64,000 nucleotides of DNA from Pasteurellaceae bacterium Pebbles2 (GCA_023101505.1 LVZA01000001.1:310001-374000), one strand, 5' to 3'; shown: positions 1 through 9,176, counted from the first letter of the stretch. Numbers and translations are program-made. The notes: a model not told the origin generated them from the sequence alone.

Positions 1-92
1 TCTTTTATATTTTCCCTAAGAACATCATTTTCTTTTGTCCATAAAAAACTATCTAAATCAAAATGCACTCTCATAAATTTTGTGAGTTTACC

Positions 93-119
93 TTGCTTTT
101 TTGTAATCTAGCGGATACT
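93..119 (+). promoter_or_regulatory. possible promoter of the toxin-antitoxin pair
   Basis: TTGCTT at 93-98 and GATACT at 114-119 are separated by 15-16 bp and lie about 35 bp before the toxin start. Short repeats of TGTAAT around 101 and 120 could be antitoxin binding half-sites. This is a by-eye match only. Confidence 0.3.
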
Positions 120-154
120 GTGTAATCCATAGAATACAAAAAGAGAAAAACTAA

Positions 155-453
155 ATGAATAGCCCTGTAAACCAAATCGAAATGACGGAAGAATTTATTA
201 GCTGGCTTTCACACTTAAAAGATCCTGTTGCGAAAGCCTTAATAACTAAACGCATTAAACGTCAGGATTAGGGAATTTTGGTGATTTTAAGAACTTATCA
301 GGAAATCTTTACGAAATGCGTATAGATACAGGCAAAGGTTATCGAGCCTACCATACACAAGATGGCAAAACGCTTTACTTTTTGTTATGCGGTGGCGATA
401 AAAGCACACAAACCGCTGACATTCAAAAAGCACGAGCAATGATCAAATCATAA
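155..453 (+). pseudogene. HigB/RelE-type addiction-module toxin, frameshifted
   Basis: The first frame opens at ATG 155 and stops at TAG 269-271 after 38 codons. The other half continues in a different frame from about 268 to TAA 451-453. Joined, the two halves make a protein of about 98 residues typical of the killer subunit of COG3657/TIGR02683 modules: an EEFxxWLxxLKD start, then LGNFGDFK, EMRIDTGKGYRAYHT, FLLCGGDKSTQ and a final DIQKARAMIK. The break lies at 263-270 and is explained by loss of one base between the Arg of RIKR and LGNFGD. The family acts as a ribosome-dependent mRNA interferase. The antitoxin gene follows after 9 bp, so this was the first gene of a toxin-first operon. As written the toxin is inactive. 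A sequencing error is the main alternative. Confidence 0.8.
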
Positions 454-462
454 GGAGAAGCA

Positions 463-765
463 ATGGCACTACAACCACACATTAAAACACGTGCATTTGA
501 CCCTGCGGAATTTTTAACCGATGAAGAAACCATTAGTGCATATTTGGCTGAGAGCTTAGCCAGTGGTGATTATGCGGAATTTATCGAAGCCTTGTCAGAT
601 GTGGCAAGAGCTAGAGAAATGAACCTGCTTGCACAAGAAAGTGGTATAGCACGAGAAAGTTTGTATAAAACGCTAAATGGCACAAGCAAACCACGTTTTG
701 AACCTATTTTCAAAATATTAACCGCACTTAATATCAAATTAACAACGCACCCTGCACACGCTTAA
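463..765 (+). CDS. HigA-type addiction-module antitoxin
   Basis: This 100-residue protein is the antidote half of the broken toxin-antitoxin pair. The N-terminus (FDPAEFLTDEETISAYLAES) is the segment that usually wraps the toxin in the COG3636/TIGR02684 family. Residues about 52-92 form a helix-turn-helix (LLAQESGIARESLYKTL, then NGTSKPRFEPIFKILTALNI) that would bind the module's own operator. A strong ribosome site, AAGGAGAAG, lies directly upstream, and the toxin stop codon is 9 bp away. The gene is intact with no sign of decay although its toxin is frameshifted. It could persist as an orphan repressor or neutralise related toxins elsewhere; that part is inference. Family assignment is firm. 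Confidence 0.9.
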   Translation: MALQPHIKTRAFDPAEFLTDEETISAYLAESLASGDYAEFIEALSDVARAREMNLLAQESGIARESLYKTLNGTSKPRFEPIFKILTALNIKLTTHPAHA

Positions 766-770
766 TAATT

Positions 771-813
771 AAGTGCGGTGTAAAAACTTAAGATTTTTGC
801 ACCGCACTTTTTC
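771..813. terminator. inverted uptake-signal pair, two-way terminator
   Basis: AAGTGCGGTG at 771-780 pairs with CACCGCACTT at 800-809 and T-rich sequence follows. It sits between the antitoxin gene and the converging sstT gene. Inverted uptake signals are a known terminator design in Haemophilus-type genomes. Confidence 0.8.
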
Positions 814-834
814 TTTTGCTATTCTTTTCCCCAT

Positions 835-861
835 AAAAAAAGCGACCCTAAGGATCGCTTT
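835..861 (-). terminator. terminator of sstT
   Basis: Read on the minus strand, AGCGATCC and GGGTCGCT form a short-looped stem followed by a run of T (834-840 on the plus strand are all A). It lies 19 bp beyond the sstT stop codon. Confidence 0.85.
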
Positions 862-879
862 TGTGTTTTTTAGACTGAT

Positions 880-2133
880 TTATTTTGCTACATCTGCATT
901 TTTTGCTTCTTCTGCAATGCAGGTTGCTGCAGTGAAAAGCACGTCGGTTGATGAGTTTAAGGCTGTTTCAGTTGAGTCTTGTAATACGCCGATGATGAAG
1001 CCGACGGCGATAACTTGTACGGCGATGTCTGCTGAGATGCCGAATAAGCTACAAGCTAATGGGATTAATAATAATGAACCGCCAGCTACACCTGATGCAC
1101 CACAAGCGCACACACTTGCCACGACGCTTAATAAGATCGCTGTTGGAATTGAAACTTCAATGCCGAGTGTGTTTACTGCCGCTAAGGTTAAGATGGTGAT
1201 GGTTACTGCTGCGCCGCCCATATTGATGGTTGCACCTAATGGGATTGACACTGAATAGGTTTCTTCGTCAAGGTTTAGGCGTTTGGCTAATTCAATATTT
1301 ACTGGGATATTTGCCGCTGAACTACGTGTGAAGAATGCGGTTAAACCACTTACTCGCACACATTCCCACACTAATGGATATGGGTTGCGGCGGATTTTCC
1401 AATAAACAATGGCGGGGTTGATAACAAATGCAACGAATAACATTGCACCGATTAACACTGCTAATAAATAAGCATAATCTGCTAATGCGGCTAAACCTTT
1501 GTCGGCAAGGGTTGCTGTTACTAAGCCGAATACGCCGAATGGTGCTAAGCCGATGACAAGATGCACGATTTTAGAAATGGCTTCTGAAATGTCATTAAAG
1601 ACATTTTTGGTGCTGTCTGCGGCGTGGCGTAATACTAAACCAAGCGCAATCGCCCACGCTAAAATGCCGATGAAGTTTGCATTAGAAAGTGCTGCGATTG
1701 GGTTGTCGAAGATGTTTAAAATAACGGTGGTTAATACTTCAGAAATTGACCCTGGAGGCGATAGCGAATTTTCCGCTGCTTTTAATGGAATGCTAACAGG
1801 GAAAAGGAAACTTGCAATAACTGCGGTGCAAGCGGCTAAGAATGTACCAAGGATATACAAGCTGATGATCGATTTCATATTGCTTTTTGCGCCCACTTTG
1901 CGGTTCGCAATGGCTGAAACCACTAATACGAAGATCAAAATTGGGGCAACTGCACGCAACGCACGCACAAAGATCGTACCTAAAACGCCTAATTTATCTG
2001 CTAAGTTAAAGCCTAAAGCTGATTCTAGCGCTGGGGAGATCATTGCAACAACGATACCGAGTACTAAACCAATAGAAATTCGTTTTACCAAATTTCCACT
2101 GAATAAGAATGAAAATAAACGTGAAGTATTCAT
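880..2133 (-). CDS. sstT: Na+/serine-threonine symporter SstT
   Basis: This 417-residue inner-membrane carrier takes up serine and threonine with sodium and belongs to the dicarboxylate/amino acid:cation symporter (GltP-like) family. It has eight or so hydrophobic segments plus two re-entrant regions. The family's marker motifs are present: the serine-rich [11 protein letters not shown], the substrate-site [11 protein letters not shown], the hairpin GASGVAGGS and the C-terminal [13 protein letters not shown]. Length matches the usual 410-420. The start at 2133 fits the family N-terminus ([15 protein letters not shown]), although no strong ribosome site precedes it. The gene stands alone and ends in its own terminator. 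A structured leader lies upstream (2141-2245). Confidence 0.95.
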   Translation of the reverse strand: MNTSRLFSFLFSGNLVKRISIGLVLGIVVAMISPALESALGFNLADKLGVLGTIFVRALRAVAPILIFVLVVSAIANRKVGAKSNMKSIISLYILGTFLAACTAVIASFLFPVSIPLKAAENSLSPPGSISEVLTTVILNIFDNPIAALSNANFIGILAWAIALGLVLRHAADSTKNVFNDISEAISKIVHLVIGLAPFGVFGLVTATLADKGLAALADYAYLLAVLIGAMLFVAFVINPAIVYWKIRRNPYPLVWECVRVSGLTAFFTRSSAANIPVNIELAKRLNLDEETYSVSIPLGATINMGGAAVTITILTLAAVNTLGIEVSIPTAILLSVVASVCACGASGVAGGSLLLIPLACSLFGISADIAVQVIAVGFIIGVLQDSTETALNSSTDVLFTAATCIAEEAKNADVAK

Positions 2134-2140
2134 AAATTAA

Positions 2141-2245
2141 TTACAAAGTTATGCAAGTCTTTGCTTGCCAGTTAATCACACGGATCAATCGATCCAGTTA
2201 AGCGCATAAGCTCTACGCATTCAAGGTAGATAAGCCCCCACAAAG
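2141..2245 (-). promoter_or_regulatory. structured 5' leader of sstT (function unknown)
   Basis: Three short hairpins stand in a row between the likely promoter and sstT. On the minus strand these are GCGTA...TATGC (2204-2218), GGATC-gatt-GATCC (2182-2195) and GCAAG...CTTGC (2153-2168). The octamer TTAACTGG is repeated on either side of the middle hairpin. It does not match any riboswitch class I can recognise by eye. A cis-acting attenuator or a target for small-RNA regulation is possible. Confidence 0.3.
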
Positions 2246-2331
2246 ATACCCAAATTTCAAGCTAAAAGGAATATAAAAAAGCAAAAAATGGCATTTTTTA
2301 TGCAACTGATTAAAAAAGATCTAATTTCCTG

Positions 2332-2361
2332 TTGACTTTCTGTTTCGATAAACAGTATTAT
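2332..2361 (+). promoter_or_regulatory. SOS promoter with LexA box
   Basis: A -35 box TTGACT (2332-2337) and a -10 box TATTAT (2356-2361) are 18 bp apart. The spacer holds a perfect LexA core, CTGT-N8-ACAG, at 2340-2355 (CTGTTTCGATAAACAG). LexA bound there would cover both boxes. It drives the UmuD-like gene that starts at 2407. Confidence 0.85.
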
Positions 2362-2406
2362 ACACCTGTTCAAAACAACAAGCTGAATTTTTATAGGGTA
2401 TTTATT

Positions 2407-2889
2407 ATGAACTACGCCATTAACAATGTGATTAACAACGTACATTACAGCCAAACTCAAACCGCTATCGCCAATGATTTTTCATATCACCCTATTCCGT
2501 ATTTTGAAGATCAAAAATCAGGCAATGCGAATTATAGCCGTAAATTAGATTTAAATTTATATTGCATTAAACGCCCACAACAAACTTGTTTTATTCATAT
2601 CACTGATCCTGATATGTTGGCGTGGGGCATTGAAAAAGGCGATATGCTTGTAGTCGAAAAAAGCGACAGTTTAGCCGTCGGCGATTTGATCGTGCTAGAT
2701 TTAGAACAAAAAATGGAAATTTATGAATTTGTTACTTATAGCAACGGTGAATTCATTTTTGTGCCATTACGCTCAAAAGCCCACAGCATCAAAACACGCC
2801 ACTGGGCAGATTTACCCATTGTTGGCACAGTAACTAATACAATTCATCAAATTAAACCAAGACGAGATACAATGAAGTTTGCTGCATAA
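2407..2889 (+). CDS. UmuD/LexA-fold protein lacking the protease dyad, SOS-controlled
   Basis: This 160-residue protein aligns from about residue 45 to 150 with the C-terminal half of UmuD (peptidase S24 fold): LDLN, then GIEKGDMLVVEKS, VGDLIVLDLE, FIFVPLRS and PIVGTVTNTIHQI. In E. coli UmuD the nucleophile Ser is in GDSM and the general base Lys is in TVKKL. Here the matching positions are Asp69 (TDPDM) and Tyr106 (MEIYEF), so self-cleavage should be impossible. No Cys-Gly or Ala-Gly cleavage site is evident. The start is ATG 2407, preceded by ATAGGG; a longer TTG-start frame from 2332 would place the start inside the -35 box. No umuC gene lies next to it. It may bind a polymerase or RecA, or act as a regulator, but its role is unknown. 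Confidence 0.75.
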   Translation: MNYAINNVINNVHYSQTQTAIANDFSYHPIPYFEDQKSGNANYSRKLDLNLYCIKRPQQTCFIHITDPDMLAWGIEKGDMLVVEKSDSLAVGDLIVLDLEQKMEIYEFVTYSNGEFIFVPLRSKAHSIKTRHWADLPIVGTVTNTIHQIKPRRDTMKFAA

Positions 2890-3001
2890 ACAAGCAAACA
2901 AAAAAACAATACCCAAAAAGTGCGGTGAAAAAATAGCAAGTTTTGAATTGGGGGGAAGGTCTAATTATGAAATTTGATTAACCAATTTTAGTTAATCTAT
3001 T

Positions 3002-3379
3002 TTATCTTAGATAAGTATCAGAGGGTAAATTAAGTGGTGGGTGTGCAGAATAATCAACAATTTTAACTAAATTATCTAAATACTGATAATGCACAACATA
3101 TTCTGATGTTCTATCACCAAAAGGTTTTGTCATATCGTATTGAATAATACCTATATGATAATGCCATAACGAATGTTCTTGCGCATAAGCCACTTTAAAA
3201 CGCCATTGAGGATCATTATGAGGCACTTCATCGGATTTTTTATTTCTCCCCTCAAGCTCCTCAAAACCACTTACCAAAAGATGTTCAATAAAATCAGAAA
3301 TAGCGTCCTGATCTCTCACTGGGAAATGGGCAAATTCACGTTTGAATTGCACGCCAAAATCAACAGTTAAATTAGCCAT
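3002..3379 (-). CDS. uncharacterised protein, candidate RelE/ParE-like toxin
   Basis: I do not recognise the family with certainty. The 125-residue protein has an N-terminal helical part (FKREFAHFP, then DAISDFIEHLLVSGFEEL) followed by a run of beta-type segments rich in aromatic and basic residues: WRFKVAYAQ, SLWHYHIGIIQYD, EYVVHYQYL and VKIVDYSAHPPL. That helix-helix-sheet order, with basic and aromatic residues in the sheet, resembles RelE/ParE-superfamily toxins. Its start overlaps the end of the upstream gene by 8 bp, so the two are translationally coupled with the larger partner first. No terminator is evident downstream; 2890-3001 contains one uptake signal. The toxin reading is an inference. 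Confidence 0.55.
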   Translation of the reverse strand: MANLTVDFGVQFKREFAHFPVRDQDAISDFIEHLLVSGFEELEGRNKKSDEVPHNDPQWRFKVAYAQEHSLWHYHIGIIQYDMTKPFGDRTSEYVVHYQYLDNLVKIVDYSAHPPLNLPSDTYLR

Positions 3380-3839
3380 CTAATAACCACGCTTTAATGT
3401 CTTTCGCTAAAGTAATATCGCTAGGTAATTGCACAAATTCACCGTTCACACGCTCTTTCATTCTAGCCAAGTCAAAATTAAACTCTGACTCTTTAGGCAT
3501 CAAACTCTCAAGTTTAATAATTGTCTTTTTCATATTATCAAGTAAAGCGACAGTTTTACTTTCACCCATAAAATGATTTCTCATCTCATCAATATAGCGT
3601 TTATTTGCAGTGAAATTTGCTTTTAGCATAGCGATATCATTGATCTGCAACCAAAAACTGGGATCAGTTTCAACTATATCTAATAACGACACTAGCATTT
3701 GATTAACGGACGTAATGCGAAATTGAGTTTCACGCATCTTTGCTTTAGCTATGTTTTCATCATTTTCTTTATTTGTATCAAAAGAAAACGGCAACATAGC
3801 CGCGATTGCTGATGTCATAGACGTGGATAGTGAAGCCAT
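3372..3839 (-). CDS. uncharacterised 155-residue protein, candidate antitoxin or partner
   Basis: I do not recognise this protein. It begins with a weakly hydrophobic Ser/Ala/Met-rich stretch (residues 1-20), continues with charged helix-forming sequence (residues about 23-120, with LLDIVETDPSFWLQINDIAMLK and a KKTIIKLESLMPKE segment) and ends in KDIKAWLLDG. A strong ribosome site, GGGAGGT, stands 5 bp before the ATG. It overlaps the next gene (3002-3379) by 8 bp, as in co-translated toxin-antitoxin pairs, and the order would be antitoxin first. No helix-turn-helix or ribbon-helix-helix is evident, so if it is an antitoxin it is not an obvious autorepressor. Confidence 0.6.
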   Translation of the reverse strand: MASLSTSMTSAIAAMLPFSFDTNKENDENIAKAKMRETQFRITSVNQMLVSLLDIVETDPSFWLQINDIAMLKANFTANKRYIDEMRNHFMGESKTVALLDNMKKTIIKLESLMPKESEFNFDLARMKERVNGEFVQLPSDITLAKDIKAWLLDG

Positions 3840-4023
3840 ATTTACCTCCCATTTTTATTTATTCTACACCATTTACTTGAATTATCAAATCTACTTAATT
3901 TGCTATGTGTTTGGTGAGATTTATCTTTTTATTTGTACATTTTTTACTGTAAATTTTCTTAAAGTGCGGTATAATTTTTAACATTTTTGCTACTTAACCA
4001 AATGAATTTGTTGAACAATAAAA

Positions 4024-4506
4024 ATGACATTACGCTATCAACAATATCTGCCCGATGAACAAGCAATGTGCCAATTCGGTGAAAAATTAATTAAATTAAT
4101 CCGTGAAGTGGCACATTTACACGGTTTTGTGGTCTATCTCAATGGTGATTTGGGTGCAGGCAAAACCACTTTAAGCCGTGGAATGATTCAAGGTTTGGGG
4201 CATTCGGGCAATGTGAAAAGTCCAACTTATACTTTAGTTGAAGAATATCATTTAGCAGATTTGCATATTTATCATTTTGATTTATATCGTTTAAGCGATC
4301 CCGAAGAATTGGAATTTATGGGTATTCGAGATTATTTTCAGCCTAATTCGATTTGCTTAGTGGAATGGGCAGAAAAAGGCAAAGGGCTGTTAAGCGAAGC
4401 TGATTTGATCATTAACATCGCCTATGCAGAGCAGGCTCGAGATATTGAGCTAATCGCCCAAAGCCCTGTAGCAAGCCAAATTCTACAGCAATTACAGGCA
4501 ATTTAA
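4024..4506 (+). CDS. tsaE: tRNA threonylcarbamoyladenosine biosynthesis ATPase TsaE
   Basis: TsaE is the P-loop ATPase of the TsaBDE complex, which makes the t6A37 modification of ANN-decoding tRNAs. The 160-residue length is typical. The Walker A motif GDLGAGKT is at residues 41-48, followed by the family signatures KSPTYTLVEEY, HFDLYRL, PEELEFMGIRDYF and CLVEWAEKG. It opens a forward series with amiB (47 bp away) and mutL, an order shared with E. coli. No clear Shine-Dalgarno sequence precedes the ATG, but the N-terminus fits the family. Confidence 0.96.
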   Translation: MTLRYQQYLPDEQAMCQFGEKLIKLIREVAHLHGFVVYLNGDLGAGKTTLSRGMIQGLGHSGNVKSPTYTLVEEYHLADLHIYHFDLYRLSDPEELEFMGIRDYFQPNSICLVEWAEKGKGLLSEADLIINIAYAEQARDIELIAQSPVASQILQQLQAI

Positions 4507-4553
4507 CGCAAAATACAGATTAGTTTTAACGCACAGATTTTAAGCAATATTCA

Positions 4554-6275
4554 ATGAAACGCATTTTACTCTTAATTTTAACCGCACTTTTTTCCTCCGC
4601 TTCTCTCGCTGAAGTTTGGACAATCGCAATCGACCCTGGACACGGTGGTAAAGACCCTGGTGCTATTGGGCGAAATATTCATATTTACGAAAAAAATGTA
4701 ACGCTTTCCATTGCTCGTGAACTAAAAGCCTTGTTAGATCAAGATCCTAATTTCCGTGGCGTACTCACTCGTTCAAGCGATTATTACATTTCTGTGCCTG
4801 ATCGCTCTGAAATTGCTCGCCGCAACCGTGCGAATTATTTGGTGTCTATTCACGCTGATTCTTCGCAAAATCCTAATTTACGTGGTGCATCAGTTTGGGT
4901 ACTTTCCAACCGTCGTGCCAATGATGAAATGGGGCAATGGTTAGAGGATCACGAAAAACAATCAGAATTATTAGGCGGCGCAGGCAAAGTGCTGTCAAAC
5001 AGCAACGAGGCTTATCTCAATCAAACGGTATTAGATTTACAATTCGGACACAGTCAACGTACAGGCTATGAACTAGGTAACACTATTTTGCGCAACTTTG
5101 CCAAAATCACCCAACTCAGTCGCAGCCGTCCACAACACGCCAGCCTAGGCGTATTGCGCTCTCCTGATATTCCCTCTGTGCTAGTAGAAACGGGCTTCCT
5201 TTCCAATGTGGAAGAAGAAACCAAATTAAGCTCAAACGCTTACCGTAAACGTGTCGCCTACATTATTTATCAAGGCTTGGTTGAATATCGTCGTCGCAAC
5301 GGTGGATTAGACGTCAACACCACGGTTACTTATAAAGAAAGCCAAGAAGACAAAGTGAGCCAAGTAACAGCAGATAAAAAAGTGGCTGCGGATAAAAATG
5401 CCGATAAAAAATCTTCAGCAAATGACAGCAAAACAAAAGAAGATAAAACCAAAGAAGACAAAAAAGAAGAAAAAACTAACGAAATCAAAGATAGCGGATT
5501 ACGCCATAAAGTGAAATCAGGCGAAACCCTTGGCGGTGTTGCCGAAAAATATGGAGTGAAATCTGCCGATATTTTGGCGTTAAATAAACTCTCTCGCAAA
5601 GAATTGTGGATTGGGGAAACGCTTAAAATTCCAGCCAATGGTAAAAATAGTGAAAGTAAAGTAGAGGATAGTAAAACTGCTGACAGCAAAAATGCTAACG
5701 ATAAATCCAACAAAGACAACGCAAAAGAAGCTACGACTAAAAAAGAAACTGCCGTAAAAGAAAATAGCATTAAAGACAGCGGCGTGGTTTACACCGTGAA
5801 ATCAGGCGACCGCTTGGATAAAATCGCCAAAAAACACAATGTTAGCGTTGATGATATTGTGGCGTTAAATCAGCTTAAACGTAAAGAATTGCGCATCGGC
5901 GAAAAAGTAAAAATCCCTGCGGCAAAATCTTCCGCTAAAGAAGAAAAAGCCAGCACAGCGGATAAAAACAAGGAAGCCGATAAAAATAAATCTGCAGACA
6001 AAAAAACGACAGATAAAAATAAAACTGTAGAAAAAAACAAAACAGACGACAAAAACAGCAAAACCGATAAAACGGAAAAATCGACTAGCAAAGATAAAAA
6101 AGCCACGAGTGAAAAAAGCAAGGAGATCCCGAAATTCCACACAATGGAAAAAGATCAAACTATCTATGCTGTCGGTCGTTTATACGGCATTTCGCCTGAT
6201 AAGATTTTGAAATTAAATCCAAAATTAAAAGACGGCAAAGTGCGTGTCGGTCAAAAAATTCAAATTAAGGAATAA
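4554..6275 (+). CDS. amiB: N-acetylmuramoyl-L-alanine amidase AmiB with three LysM repeats
   Basis: This periplasmic zinc amidase cuts stem peptides from glycan strands during daughter-cell separation. A signal peptide (about residues 1-19, ending SLAE) leads into the Amidase_3 domain (about 20-240). Zinc and catalytic motifs are visible: [11 protein letters not shown], the Glu in [14 protein letters not shown] and VETGFLSN. Then three LysM peptidoglycan-binding repeats (about 315-360, 410-455 and 526-573) are joined by long Lys/Asp/Ser/Thr-rich linkers that are low in complexity and probably disordered. At 573 residues it is longer than E. coli AmiB, mainly because of these linkers and the extra LysM. 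Its stop codon is one base from the mutL start. Confidence 0.93.
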   Translation: MKRILLLILTALFSSASLAEVWTIAIDPGHGGKDPGAIGRNIHIYEKNVTLSIARELKALLDQDPNFRGVLTRSSDYYISVPDRSEIARRNRANYLVSIHADSSQNPNLRGASVWVLSNRRANDEMGQWLEDHEKQSELLGGAGKVLSNSNEAYLNQTVLDLQFGHSQRTGYELGNTILRNFAKITQLSRSRPQHASLGVLRSPDIPSVLVETGFLSNVEEETKLSSNAYRKRVAYIIYQGLVEYRRRNGGLDVNTTVTYKESQEDKVSQVTADKKVAADKNADKKSSANDSKTKEDKTKEDKKEEKTNEIKDSGLRHKVKSGETLGGVAEKYGVKSADILALNKLSRKELWIGETLKIPANGKNSESKVEDSKTADSKNANDKSNKDNAKEATTKKETAVKENSIKDSGVVYTVKSGDRLDKIAKKHNVSVDDIVALNQLKRKELRIGEKVKIPAAKSSAKEEKASTADKNKEADKNKSADKKTTDKNKTVEKNKTDDKNSKTDKTEKSTSKDKKATSEKSKEIPKFHTMEKDQTIYAVGRLYGISPDKILKLNPKLKDGKVRVGQKIQIKE

Positions 6276-6276
6276 T

Positions 6277-8151
6277 ATGCCAATTCAAATTCTGCCAGCA
6301 CAACTCGCAAACCAAATCGCCGCAGGTGAAGTGGTTGAGCGACCTGCGTCGGTGGTGAAAGAATTAGTAGAAAATAGCCTTGATGCTGGCGCAACTCGCA
6401 TTCAAATTGACATTGAAAACGGTGGCGCAAGCCTAATTCGCATTCGTGATAATGGCATTGGCATTGCTAAACAAGAATTGAGCTTGGCACTGGCTCGCCA
6501 CGCCACTAGCAAAATTAGTTGTATTGAAGATTTAGAAGCGATTTTAAGTTTGGGCTTTCGTGGCGAAGCACTTGCCAGTATCAGCTCGGTTTCTCGCCTA
6601 ACGCTCACCTCTCGCACTGCTGAACAAAATGAAGCGTGGCAAGTTTATGTGCAAGGACGTGATCAAGAAAGCACCATCACGCCAGCTTCGCACCCTGTCG
6701 GCACAACGGTGGAAGTGGCGAATTTATTTTTTAACACCCCTGCTCGGCGCAAATTTTTACGCACCGATAAAACCGAATTTGCGCACATTGATGAAGTCAT
6801 TCGTCGCATCGCATTGGCGAAATCACACATTGCGTTCACTTTAACTCACAACGGAAAAATCTTGCGCCAATATAAAAGTGCGGTGGAAACTTCACAAGTT
6901 TTGAAACGTGTTGCCGCCATTTGTGGCGAAGATTTTGTTCACAACGCTTTGCACATAGACTGGAAACACGACGATCTGCATTTGTCTGGTTGGGTGGCAA
7001 CAGCACAATTTACTCGCACACAAAATGACCTAAGTTATTGTTATATCAATGGAAGAATGGTGAAAGATAAAGTGATTACACACGCCATTCGTCAGGCTTA
7101 TGCGGAACATTTGCCAGCAGAACAACACCCTGCTTTTGTATTATTTTTGGACATTAACCCAAATGATGTTGATGTTAATGTGCACCCGACCAAACACGAA
7201 GTGCGTTTTCATCAAGCTCGTTTAGTTCACGATTTTATTTGTCAGGGCGTAAGTAATGCCTTGCAACAAGCGGAACAATTCGATTTCAACCCAGCACCGC
7301 AAGAACGCATATCAAGCAATGAAGTGCAGGAACTCGGCGCACATTATGCGCCTAGCTTAAAACCTAATCGCAGCACCGCTGGGGTGAATATGTTTAGTCA
7401 TTCGGTTTCAACAGCGACTTCTGCGCCAGCTTCAACGGCGTCTTCTACTTCGCCATTTGGTAATGAACATTCGGGCAAAAAATCATCGCATTTTACACCG
7501 CACTTTTCGCCACAATTTACATCAAGCCAATCATTGCCACCGAGCAAAACTGAGCAAAAGATTTATGGTGAATTGCTTCATACTGAACAAGTTGAAACAA
7601 ACCATCACAGCACGCAGCCACACATTTTACGCGCCTTAGCCTTAGTACACTTAGCGCAAAAACAAGCCCTGCTATTACAACAAAATGATGATTTTTATTT
7701 GCTACCCTTAGATCGTTTGCAAAAAGTGCGGTCTAAATTACAGCTAAAATTGCACAGTCAGCTCACGCAACCATTGCTCATTCCTGTGGTGTTTCGCTTA
7801 GATGCGCAACAACAAGAAAATTGGTTACAACAAAAAACCTATTTTGCCCAACTTGGCTTTCAATTTAGCGAACACCTAGCACAGCATCGCATCACGTTAA
7901 ACGCCGTGCCACAGCATTTACGCCAACAAAATTTACAAAAAATTATTGTCTCCTTATTGGCACAACAATTTGACCAAATCGATCAATTTTCCACCGCACT
8001 TTTAACCTTATTAGAACAAGGGGAAATCGCTGTTTTTGCGAGTGCAGTCAATATGTTACAAGAAGTGGAACAGTTAATTAATCAACAACAGGATATTCAA
8101 CTGCAAGATGATTTAATTGCCGTTGATTTTAACCTTTATTTACAGGCTTAA
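6277..8151 (+). CDS. mutL: DNA mismatch repair protein MutL
   Basis: MutL links MutS mismatch recognition to MutH nicking and UvrD unwinding. The 624-residue protein has a GHKL ATPase domain (about 1-330) with [14 protein letters not shown] and GFRGEAL, the KxxRFF-type [11 protein letters not shown] segment, and a Gln-rich C-terminal dimerisation domain (about 440-624). The endonuclease motif DQHA(X)2E(X)4E is absent, as expected for a MutL that works with MutH. ATG 6277 is chosen because [23 protein letters not shown] is the family start and AAGGAATA precedes it; a longer GTG-start frame from 6244 overlaps amiB. The linker around residues 405-425 carries uptake signals in the DNA. Confidence 0.97.
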   Translation: MPIQILPAQLANQIAAGEVVERPASVVKELVENSLDAGATRIQIDIENGGASLIRIRDNGIGIAKQELSLALARHATSKISCIEDLEAILSLGFRGEALASISSVSRLTLTSRTAEQNEAWQVYVQGRDQESTITPASHPVGTTVEVANLFFNTPARRKFLRTDKTEFAHIDEVIRRIALAKSHIAFTLTHNGKILRQYKSAVETSQVLKRVAAICGEDFVHNALHIDWKHDDLHLSGWVATAQFTRTQNDLSYCYINGRMVKDKVITHAIRQAYAEHLPAEQHPAFVLFLDINPNDVDVNVHPTKHEVRFHQARLVHDFICQGVSNALQQAEQFDFNPAPQERISSNEVQELGAHYAPSLKPNRSTAGVNMFSHSVSTATSAPASTASSTSPFGNEHSGKKSSHFTPHFSPQFTSSQSLPPSKTEQKIYGELLHTEQVETNHHSTQPHILRALALVHLAQKQALLLQQNDDFYLLPLDRLQKVRSKLQLKLHSQLTQPLLIPVVFRLDAQQQENWLQQKTYFAQLGFQFSEHLAQHRITLNAVPQHLRQQNLQKIIVSLLAQQFDQIDQFSTALLTLLEQGEIAVFASAVNMLQEVEQLINQQQDIQLQDDLIAVDFNLYLQA

Positions 8152-8156
8152 CCCAA

Positions 8157-9101
8157 ATGACCGCAAAACGACCACCCGCGATTTTCTTAATGGGCGCAAC
8201 CGCTTCAGGCAAAACGGATTTGGCAATTAAATTGCGCCAAAGCTTGCCTGTGGAATTGATTAGCGTTGATAGTGCCTTGATTTATAAAGGAATGGACATC
8301 GGCACGGCAAAGCCTAGCGCAGAAGAATTGCGCCTTGCGCCTCATCGTTTAATTGATATTCTCGACCCTGCCGAAAGTTATTCCGCAATGAATTTTCGTG
8401 AAGATGCGTTGCGAGAAATGGCAGAAATCAGCGCACAGGGCAAAATTCCCTTGCTGGTTGGTGGCACAATGCTGTATTACAAAGCCTTATTGGAAGGGCT
8501 TTCACCATTACCTAATGCCGATGAGCAAGTGCGTGCCGAAATTGAACAGCGAGCGGAGCAACACGGCTGGGCGAATTTACATCAGGAATTAGCGCAGATC
8601 GACCCTGTTTCTGCAGCACGAATTAATCCCAACGACAGCCAACGCATTAATCGTGCTTTGGAAGTGTTTTATATTACAGGCAAATCGCTCACCGAATTAA
8701 GCCAGCAAAAGGGCGAAGCGCTGCCCTATCAAATTTTGCAATTTGCCATTGCGCCGCAAGATCGCCAAATTCTGCATCAACGCATTGAATTGCGTTTCCA
8801 TAAAATGATGGAGCAAGGTTTTCTAGCAGAAGTGGAAAAACTCTATGCTCGTGCAGATTTAGATTTGGATTTGCCGTCAATGCGTTGCGTGGGTTATCGT
8901 CAAATGTGGGAACATTTGCGTGGCGATTATGATTTAGACGAAGCGATTTATCGTGGTATTTGCGCCACAAGGCAATTAGCGAAGCGACAAATCACTTGGT
9001 TACGAGGCTGGAAAACCCCAATTCAGTGGCTAGATAGCCTAGAAAGTGAAAAAAATCTTAAAAAGGTACAACAAGCCTTTGATCTCATTAGTCAAAGTTG
9101 A
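8157..9101 (+). CDS. miaA: tRNA dimethylallyltransferase MiaA
   Basis: MiaA attaches dimethylallyl to N6 of A37 in tRNAs reading UNN codons, the first step of ms2i6A. The 314-residue length is typical. The P-loop [11 protein letters not shown] is at about 13-23, followed by [40 protein letters not shown] and the C-terminal GYRQMWEHL and [13 protein letters not shown] motifs. It starts 5 bp after mutL and lies 75 bp before hfq, the same order as in E. coli. Confidence 0.97.
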   Translation: MTAKRPPAIFLMGATASGKTDLAIKLRQSLPVELISVDSALIYKGMDIGTAKPSAEELRLAPHRLIDILDPAESYSAMNFREDALREMAEISAQGKIPLLVGGTMLYYKALLEGLSPLPNADEQVRAEIEQRAEQHGWANLHQELAQIDPVSAARINPNDSQRINRALEVFYITGKSLTELSQQKGEALPYQILQFAIAPQDRQILHQRIELRFHKMMEQGFLAEVEKLYARADLDLDLPSMRCVGYRQMWEHLRGDYDLDEAIYRGICATRQLAKRQITWLRGWKTPIQWLDSLESEKNLKKVQQAFDLISQS

Positions 9102-9176
9102 TATAGTGTAAGTGATTAGATAATATTCATTATAAATAATAAAATAGCTAATAAAACCAATAAGAAGGAAAACAAA

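Noticed and set aside
1-130. A minus-strand open frame of 43 codons running off the left edge (possible starts at 130 or 74).
   Set aside because: It has no clear ribosome site, overlaps the presumed toxin promoter, and is too short to recognise. It may be the 5' end of a real gene, but this window cannot show it.
773-2140. Plus-strand open frames across the sstT region.
   Set aside because: They are antisense shadows of a well-conserved transporter gene and have no family resemblance.
5330-6158. Long minus-strand Ser/Phe/Leu-rich frames opposite amiB.
   Set aside because: They arise from the Lys/Asp/Ser-rich low-complexity linkers of AmiB read backwards.
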